DNA from: Propionibacteriaceae bacterium UBA4569
GTDB lineage: Bacteria > Actinomycetota > Actinomycetes > Propionibacteriales > Propionibacteriaceae
Length of the DNA stretch: 10,741 bases
Direction: 5' to 3'
Assembly (NCBI GenBank): GCA_002387005.1
Contig: DGKN01000102.1
Coordinates: forward strand, 9,336-20,076
Shown here: positions 6,605 to 10,741 of the stretch, piece by piece
Layout of the letters: every line of letters begins with the position of its first letter
Position numbering within the stretch: the first letter of the stretch is position 1
Position numbers and translations under genes: made by a program
Notes under the pieces: generated by a model
What the model was told of the DNA's origin: nothing
What the model saw: only the letters and a program-made list of their open reading frames with translations
Databases searched by the model: none

Positions 6605-6679
6605 CCGCCAAAATCGCCCGCTCAGGGCGATCCGGTCCCGCCATGGGACCGGATCGCCCTGAGCTGCGCGTTCTGGCGG
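6605..6679. repeat. 75-bp palindromic element, copy 1
   Basis: The element is bounded by CCGCCA (6605-6610) and TGGCGG (6674-6679) and is symmetric about base 6642. A perfect 20-bp inner stem lies at its core. Between the outer 6-bp arm and the inner stem is a short, mostly unpaired stretch. The same architecture and length recur at 10363-10437, with about 68% ungapped identity and the best matches at the ends and centre. The flank before the element (GTCAACGT) is also similar to that of the other copy (GTCCACGTT). It lies between two convergent genes. Confidence 0.8.
6620..6664. terminator. Perfect 20-bp stem-loop, likely bidirectional terminator
   Basis: GCTCAGGGCGATCCGGTCCC (6620-6639) pairs without mismatch with 6645-6664 around the 5-base loop GCCAT. 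It lies 33 bases after the kinase stop and 33 bases beyond the convergent DUF72 stop, so it can serve both transcripts. There is no U-tract, as is common for actinobacterial hairpin terminators. It forms the core of the 75-bp repeat. Confidence 0.7.
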
Positions 6680-6697
6680 AATGCCGCCGCCGCCGGG

Positions 6698-7429
6698 TTA
6701 CTGGCCGAGCATCCAGCGCAGGGTGCGGGCATTGCGCACCGCGTTCCCGCCGCCGTCGTTGTTGAAGTAGGCGTGCACCGAGTGCCCTTGTGCGGCCCAC
6801 TCCCGGAAGCGGTCGGACCACCACCCCATCGAGTCGTCCGAATAGCTGCCGCCGTAGAGCCAGCGCCCGTCCGGCCCGTGGAAGCGCACGTAGACCAGCG
6901 GGTGGGTGGCGCGCAACACACACGGGAGCCCAGCCCCCGAGGTCACCACGTAGACGGCCCGATGCCGCTCCAGCAGGGAGAAGACCTCGTCGCAGTGCCA
7001 GCTCGGGTGCCGGAACTCCACCGCCGCCGTGATCCATGGCGGAAGATGGCCGAGGAACCAGCCCAGCCGCTCGTCGTCGCGCGCCAACCCGGGCGGCAGC
7101 TGGACCAACAGGGTTCCACGCTTGTCGCCGAGCGCGTGCATCCCTACCTCGATGCGCCCGATCCACTCCTCGGGTCGGTGGAGCATGCGCGCGTGCGTCA
7201 GCCCCCGCGGGGCCTTCACCGTGAGCAGGAAGCCAGCGGGCAGGCGGCGCTGCCAGGACGCGAAGGTCGCCGGCCTGGGCCAGCGGTAGTGGGACGCATT
7301 GAGCTCCACCGTGTCGAACTCCGCGCAGTAGGCGGCCAGACGGTCCTGGGTCGCCATCCCCGGCGGATACAACACTGCGTCCCAGTGGTCGTAGGACCAT
7401 CCCGAGGTCCCGATCCTCACCTCACCCAT
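6698..7429 (-). CDS. DUF72 (YecE-like) family protein
   Basis: A 243-residue soluble protein with the DUF72 TIM-barrel pattern. It begins with the hallmark RIGTSGWSYDHW, followed by FDTVELNASHYRWP, FLLTVKAPRGLTH, TLLVQLPPGL, AAVEFRHPSWH, VYVRFHGPDG and HAYFNNDGGGNAVRNA near the end, in normal order and length. The family is widespread but has no assigned biochemical function. The frame is open further upstream, to 7570, but that extension is low-complexity and runs into the opposing gene. ATG 7429 gives the usual family start and has TAGGTT 7 bases ahead of it. It is convergent with the ketose kinase and divergent from the glycoside hydrolase. Family call firm, role unknown. Confidence 0.9.
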   Translation of the reverse strand: MGEVRIGTSGWSYDHWDAVLYPPGMATQDRLAAYCAEFDTVELNASHYRWPRPATFASWQRRLPAGFLLTVKAPRGLTHARMLHRPEEWIGRIEVGMHALGDKRGTLLVQLPPGLARDDERLGWFLGHLPPWITAAVEFRHPSWHCDEVFSLLERHRAVYVVTSGAGLPCVLRATHPLVYVRFHGPDGRWLYGGSYSDDSMGWWSDRFREWAAQGHSVHAYFNNDGGGNAVRNARTLRWMLGQ

Positions 7430-7436
7430 GCCCGCG

Positions 7437-7442
7437 AACCTA
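7437..7442 (-). promoter_or_regulatory. Candidate -10 box, leaderless DUF72 gene
   Basis: TAGGTT on the minus strand is 7 bases before the ATG at 7429, with no SD site. Hexamer and spacing are identical to those of the dehydrogenase gene at 4796-4801, and the surrounding bases are nearly so. Confidence 0.5.
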
Positions 7443-7471
7443 GCCCCGCAACCCCCCGGGCCACCCGTGAT

Positions 7472-7496
7472 CCGCCAACGGTGGACCCGTTGGCGG
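7472..7496. promoter_or_regulatory. 25-bp perfect palindrome, candidate operator
   Basis: CCGCCAACGG (7472-7481) and CCGTTGGCGG (7487-7496) are exact inverted repeats around TGGAC. The site lies in the 97-base divergent spacer between the DUF72 and glycoside hydrolase genes and covers the candidate -35 box TTGGCG (7490-7495). A dimeric regulator bound here could block or assist the hydrolase promoter. The binding protein is unknown. Confidence 0.55.
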
Positions 7497-7519
7497 CGCC
7501 CCCTCCCGACGCCTACCCT
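7490..7519 (+). promoter_or_regulatory. Candidate promoter of the glycoside hydrolase gene
   Basis: A -35-like TTGGCG (7490-7495), an 18-base spacer and TACCCT (7514-7519) precede the ATG at 7527 by 7 bases, which predicts a leaderless mRNA. This supports 7527, rather than the in-frame ATG at 7428, as the start. The GGG at 7522-7524 is too close to the ATG to be a ribosome binding site. Confidence 0.5.
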
Positions 7520-7526
7520 CAGGGCC

Positions 7527-10271
7527 ATGCGCGACGAGGTTGCTGCCACGGCAGAAGGACGACGGCTCACCCACTCGTCCTCTGACGACTCCGCCTGGCG
7601 ACGCTGGGGCCCCTACCTGAGCGCGCGCCAGTGGGGCACCGTCCGTGAGGACTACACCGACAACGGCGACGCCTGGAACGCCTTCCCCTTCGACCACGCC
7701 CACCTGCGCACCTACCGCTGGGGTGAGGACGGTCTGGGTGGGCTCACCGACCGCTACGGCTTCCTGAACCTCGCCGTCGCCCTGTGGAACACCCACGACG
7801 ACCGCCTCAAGGAGCGCCTGTTCGGCCTCACCGGGCCCGAGGGGAATCACGGTGAGGACGTGAAGGAGTACTACTGGGCCCTCGACGCCACCCCCACCCA
7901 CTCCTGGGGACAGTGGCGCTATCGCTACCCGCAGGCCGCCTACCCCTACCAACAGCTCCGCGACGCCAACCGCGATCGCGGCTTCGACCTCGACGAGTAC
8001 GAGCTCGCGGACACCGGCGTCCTGGCCGAGAACCGCTTCTTCGACGTCACCGTCACCCACGCGAAGAACTCCTCGTCCGACATCTGCATCGTCTACGAAG
8101 CCACCAACCACGGACCCGACCCGGCCCCGCTGCACCTCGTCCCCCAGCTCTGGCTGCGCAACACCTGGGCCTGGGGACGGGACCGCCGCAAGGCGTCCAT
8201 GCAGGGCCACGAGTTCGACGAGCCCACCGGACACGTCCAGGTCAGCATCGAGCACGCCTGGCTGAACCGCTACACGCTGGTGGCCGAGGGATCCCCGGAG
8301 CTGCTGTGGTGCGCCAACGAGACCGACGAGGTGGCCTGCTTCGGGGCCGCCGAGAACTCCCACCCGCACCCGAAGTCGGCGGTCGACCGGGCGATCGTCC
8401 ATGGCGACCGGAGCCTGCTCTCGGACGAGAACAATGGCTCCAAGGTGGGCCTTGACTACGTCTTCGAGTCCGTAGAGCCGGGGCAGACGGTTGCCGTCCG
8501 GTTGCGTCTGGTGGCGGGCGACGCCCCCGAGGACCCCTTCGGACCCTCCTTCGACGAGACCCTGCGCACCCGCCGCGCCGAGGCGGACGAGTTCTACGAC
8601 GCCGTCATCCCCGACCGGGTGAGCGAGGTCGACCGGCTCGTCGTCCGACGTGCCTTCGCGGGCCTCAACTGGGGCAAGCAGGTCTACCGCTACTCGGTGC
8701 GCGAGTGGCTGGACGGGGACCCCGGATCACCCGTCGCGCCGCCCGAGGCACGCCGCGCTCCCGAGCCCTGGGGCCGCAACACCAACTGGAAGAACCTCGA
8801 CCTCGCCGACGTCATATCGATGCCGGACGACTGGGAGTACCCCTGGTTCGCCACCTGGGACCTTGCCTTCCACACCGTCGCGCTGGCGCACATCGACCCC
8901 TCCTTCGCGAAGAACCAGCTGCTGCTGATGTGCAGGGAGTGGTCCCAGCACCCCGACGGCCAGCTGCCTGCCTATGAATGGAACTTCTCGGACGTGAACC
9001 CGCCGGTGCACGCGTGGGCGGCCTGGCAGGTCTACGTCGCTGATGGGTCCAGCGACCACGAGTTCCTGGCCCGGATCATGCACAAGCTGCTGCTCAACTT
9101 CGGCTGGTGGGTCAACCGCAAGGACGAGGCGGGCAACGACCTCTTCGAGGGCGGCTTCCTCGGCATGGACAACATCTCGGTCTTCGACAGGTCGAAGCAG
9201 ATCCCGGACGGCTGGCGGCTCGAGCAGTCGGACGCGACGAGCTGGATCGCCTTCCTCTGCCTGGAGATGCTGCGGATCGCGTCCGAGCTGGCCCGCGTCG
9301 ACCCCGACTGGGGTGACGTCGCGACCACCTTCATGGAACGTTTCTTGTCGATCTCCCAGGCGGTCGAGAACTTCGGCAGCAACCGGGAGAGCCTCTGGGA
9401 CGAGCAGGACGGCTTCTTCTACGACATCCTCGTCGACGAAAACCAGCGGGTGGAGCCGGTGCGCGTTCGCTCGATGGTGGGCCTGGTGCCGTTGTTGGCG
9501 GTCGCGAACGCGTCCGCAGCGCTGACGCATCAGGTGCCGGAACTGGCGGAGCGCCTGGTCTGGCTGCGCCGCCACCGCCCCGACCTGGTGCACTACCTGC
9601 TCACCGAGAAGCAGGACGACGACTCGGCGATCACCTTTTCGCTGGTCGACCCGACCCGCTACCCGCGCATCCTCAACCGGCTGCTGGACGAGCAGGAATT
9701 TCTGTCCCCGCACGGAATCCGGTCGCTGTCGGCGGTCTACTGCGAGGGCACGGAGCTCGACATCGTGGGCCAGCAGATGCACATCCGCTACACCCCCGGT
9801 TGGTCGGAGGACGGGATGTTCGGTGGCAACTCCAACTGGCGTGGGCCGGTCTGGTTCCCGCTGAACTCGCTGCTGGTGGACGCTCTGCGCACCCGCGCCG
9901 AAGGCGTTGGTGGTCGTGCATTGCGCTTCGAGTTCCCGACTGGGTCAGGGCAGGAACTTGGGTTGTACGAGATCGCGAACGCCATCGAACAGCGCTTGTT
10001 GGACCTCTTCCGTCCCGGGGTCGATGGTCGGCGTCCCGGTGCGCAGCGAGACCAGCCCTCGGGGGAGTTGTGGGACGAGCACCCGGTCTTCAGCGAGTAC
10101 TTCGACGCAGATGTTGGCACCGGTCTGGGTGCCTCGCACCAAACGGGTTGGACGGCGATGGTCGCGCACATGGTGTGCCCCCCGCCGATGGGTCCGCCAG
10201 CGACTCCGTCCAACTCATCCCCCATCCCGGCGGACGAGTGCACCCAGAGCCCCGACCCGAACCAGGCCTGA
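7527..10271 (+). CDS. GH63 / MGH1-like glycoside hydrolase (glucosidase)
   Basis: A 914-residue (alpha/alpha)6-barrel glycosidase of the clan holding GH63 glucosidases and mannosylglycerate-type hydrolases. No signal peptide is present, so it should act on intracellular sugars. The N-terminal region has [17 protein letters not shown] at about 27-43 and [15 protein letters not shown] near 103-117. The catalytic domain shows [14 protein letters not shown] with the likely acid D445, [26 protein letters not shown] near 768-780, and [14 protein letters not shown] with the likely base E857. Catalytic roles are assigned by analogy with E. coli YgjK (GH63). An in-frame ATG at 7428 would add 33 residues of poor composition and cross the promoter, so I reject it. 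The last 30 or so residues are Pro/Ser-rich and look disordered. The substrate cannot be fixed; alpha-glucosides or glucosylglycerate-like solutes are candidates. Confidence 0.88.
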   Translation: MRDEVAATAEGRRLTHSSSDDSAWRRWGPYLSARQWGTVREDYTDNGDAWNAFPFDHAHLRTYRWGEDGLGGLTDRYGFLNLAVALWNTHDDRLKERLFGLTGPEGNHGEDVKEYYWALDATPTHSWGQWRYRYPQAAYPYQQLRDANRDRGFDLDEYELADTGVLAENRFFDVTVTHAKNSSSDICIVYEATNHGPDPAPLHLVPQLWLRNTWAWGRDRRKASMQGHEFDEPTGHVQVSIEHAWLNRYTLVAEGSPELLWCANETDEVACFGAAENSHPHPKSAVDRAIVHGDRSLLSDENNGSKVGLDYVFESVEPGQTVAVRLRLVAGDAPEDPFGPSFDETLRTRRAEADEFYDAVIPDRVSEVDRLVVRRAFAGLNWGKQVYRYSVREWLDGDPGSPVAPPEARRAPEPWGRNTNWKNLDLADVISMPDDWEYPWFATWDLAFHTVALAHIDPSFAKNQLLLMCREWSQHPDGQLPAYEWNFSDVNPPVHAWAAWQVYVADGSSDHEFLARIMHKLLLNFGWWVNRKDEAGNDLFEGGFLGMDNISVFDRSKQIPDGWRLEQSDATSWIAFLCLEMLRIASELARVDPDWGDVATTFMERFLSISQAVENFGSNRESLWDEQDGFFYDILVDENQRVEPVRVRSMVGLVPLLAVANASAALTHQVPELAERLVWLRRHRPDLVHYLLTEKQDDDSAITFSLVDPTRYPRILNRLLDEQEFLSPHGIRSLSAVYCEGTELDIVGQQMHIRYTPGWSEDGMFGGNSNWRGPVWFPLNSLLVDALRTRAEGVGGRALRFEFPTGSGQELGLYEIANAIEQRLLDLFRPGVDGRRPGAQRDQPSGELWDEHPVFSEYFDADVGTGLGASHQTGWTAMVAHMVCPPPMGPPATPSNSSPIPADECTQSPDPNQA

Positions 10272-10362
10272 GGTTCCCCGGGCCGGTCTCTCCCATTCCC
10301 TGACACTCGCCGCGCGATCCCTGATGTTCCCCGATCCGATCGAGGGCGCCTGCGTCCACGTT

Positions 10363-10437
10363 CCGCCAAAAAGCGCGCGTGAGAGCGATCCGGTCCCGCA
10401 GCAGGACCGGTTCCAGCTGTGGCGCACATCGTGGCGG
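10363..10437. repeat. 75-bp palindromic element, copy 2
   Basis: The second copy has the same ends (CCGCCA 10363-10368, TGGCGG 10432-10437) and the same length, and is symmetric about base 10400. The inner stem is decayed: GATCCGGTCC (10387-10396) pairs with 10404-10413 with one mismatch. Its left arm, read in reverse, matches the right arm of copy 1 well, including GGGACCGGATCGC. It lies in the 276-base gap after the glycoside hydrolase stop, which holds no other convincing gene except a doubtful 30-codon frame, and may partly terminate that transcript. Confidence 0.75.
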
Positions 10438-10447
10438 ACCAGGGAGG

Positions 10448-10459
10448 TGACAGCTGTCA
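10448..10459. promoter_or_regulatory. 12-bp palindrome, possible operator
   Basis: TGACAGCTGTCA is a perfect 12-base palindrome with no spacer, 88 bases before the ATG at 10548. Its size and position suit a dimeric repressor site, but no regulator gene is in view and no clear promoter box is next to it. Confidence 0.3.
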
Positions 10460-10547
10460 TGGCCGGTGCACGACCAGAGACACTGGTTCGCTCGGCGTTG
10501 GCTCGCGATCGTGGAAGGGAATCGTCCCCACCACTGCGGAGGCAGCC

Positions 10548-10741
10548 ATGACCACGAGCATCGCGAACACCCCCAGCCCGACGGCAACCGCCGCGGACCT
10601 TCTCACCGAGCAGGCCCGGCTGCTGGGCATCGCAGGGCGATCCTGGGCGGCCCGACGGGTGTCGTGGGCGCTCGGGTCGGTGCTCGTGCTGTCGGTGGCC
10701 TCGGCCTGGAATGCCGGGCAAGGCGCGGCGGCCGCGGCCGC
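10548..10741 (+). CDS. Probable membrane protein, N-terminal fragment (3' end outside window)
   Basis: The frame is open from ATG 10548 to the window end, 64 codons with no stop. GGAGG (10538-10542) is 5 bases before the ATG, the strongest ribosome binding site in the second half of the window, which makes this a credible gene start. The first 37 residues are hydrophilic (LLTEQARLLGIAGRSWAARR), with a basic end. Residues from about 38 to 55 (VSWALGSVLVLSVASAW) form a hydrophobic segment preceded by Arg, fitting one membrane helix with an N-in orientation, then an Ala/Gly-rich stretch. I do not recognise the family. Too little is present to assign a function. Confidence 0.65.
   Translation, partial: MTTSIANTPSPTATAADLLTEQARLLGIAGRSWAARRVSWALGSVLVLSVASAWNAGQGAAAAA

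Noticed and set aside
7428..7526. Upstream in-frame ATG for the glycoside hydrolase at 7428, sharing CATG with the DUF72 start
   Set aside because: The extra 33 residues are Pro/Arg-rich and unlike the family. The stretch contains both divergent promoters and the palindrome. ATG 7527 has a -10 box at the expected distance.

Overview
The window is high-GC DNA (roughly two thirds G+C by eye) from an actinomycete. The evidence is the aroK-aroB ... efp-nusB order, the EF-P N-terminus beginning [10 protein letters not shown], and several genes that appear to be transcribed without a leader. A Propionibacteriales-type organism is plausible, but I cannot fix the genus from sequence alone.

Layout. 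Positions 1-1600 hold the 3' end of aroK overlapping a complete aroB by 4 bases, two steps of the shikimate pathway. A pentapeptide-repeat gene runs back on the minus strand (1770-2441). It is divergent from efp-nusB (2549-3618), a tight translation/transcription-factor pair with a 1-base stop/start overlap. Next come a minus-strand zinc-dependent medium-chain dehydrogenase (3754-4788) and, divergent from it, a two-domain DhaK-DhaL ketose kinase (4877-6586). The pair looks like a small polyol or ketose module: the dehydrogenase would oxidise a polyol and the kinase would phosphorylate the resulting ketose. The kinase has non-canonical residues around its substrate pocket, so a C4 ketose such as erythrulose is an alternative substrate to dihydroxyacetone. 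A minus-strand DUF72/YecE-like gene (6698-7429) is followed, divergently, by a large GH63/MGH1-like glycoside hydrolase (7527-10271). The last 194 bases carry the start of a probable membrane protein.

Non-coding structure. The strongest unexplained signal is a pair of 75-bp palindromic elements (6605-6679 and 10363-10437). Both are bounded by CCGCCA/TGGCGG and have the same length and the same centre of symmetry, but their arms have diverged. The first has a perfect 20-bp inner stem between two convergent genes. Four genes share a TANNNT box exactly 7 bases before an ATG with no convincing ribosome binding site, which implies leaderless mRNAs and resolves their starts. A 25-bp palindrome overlaps the candidate -35 box of the glycoside hydrolase gene, and a run of ten G lies between the divergent pentapeptide-gene and efp promoters. 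I found no RNA genes, CRISPR arrays, insertion sequences or phage genes.
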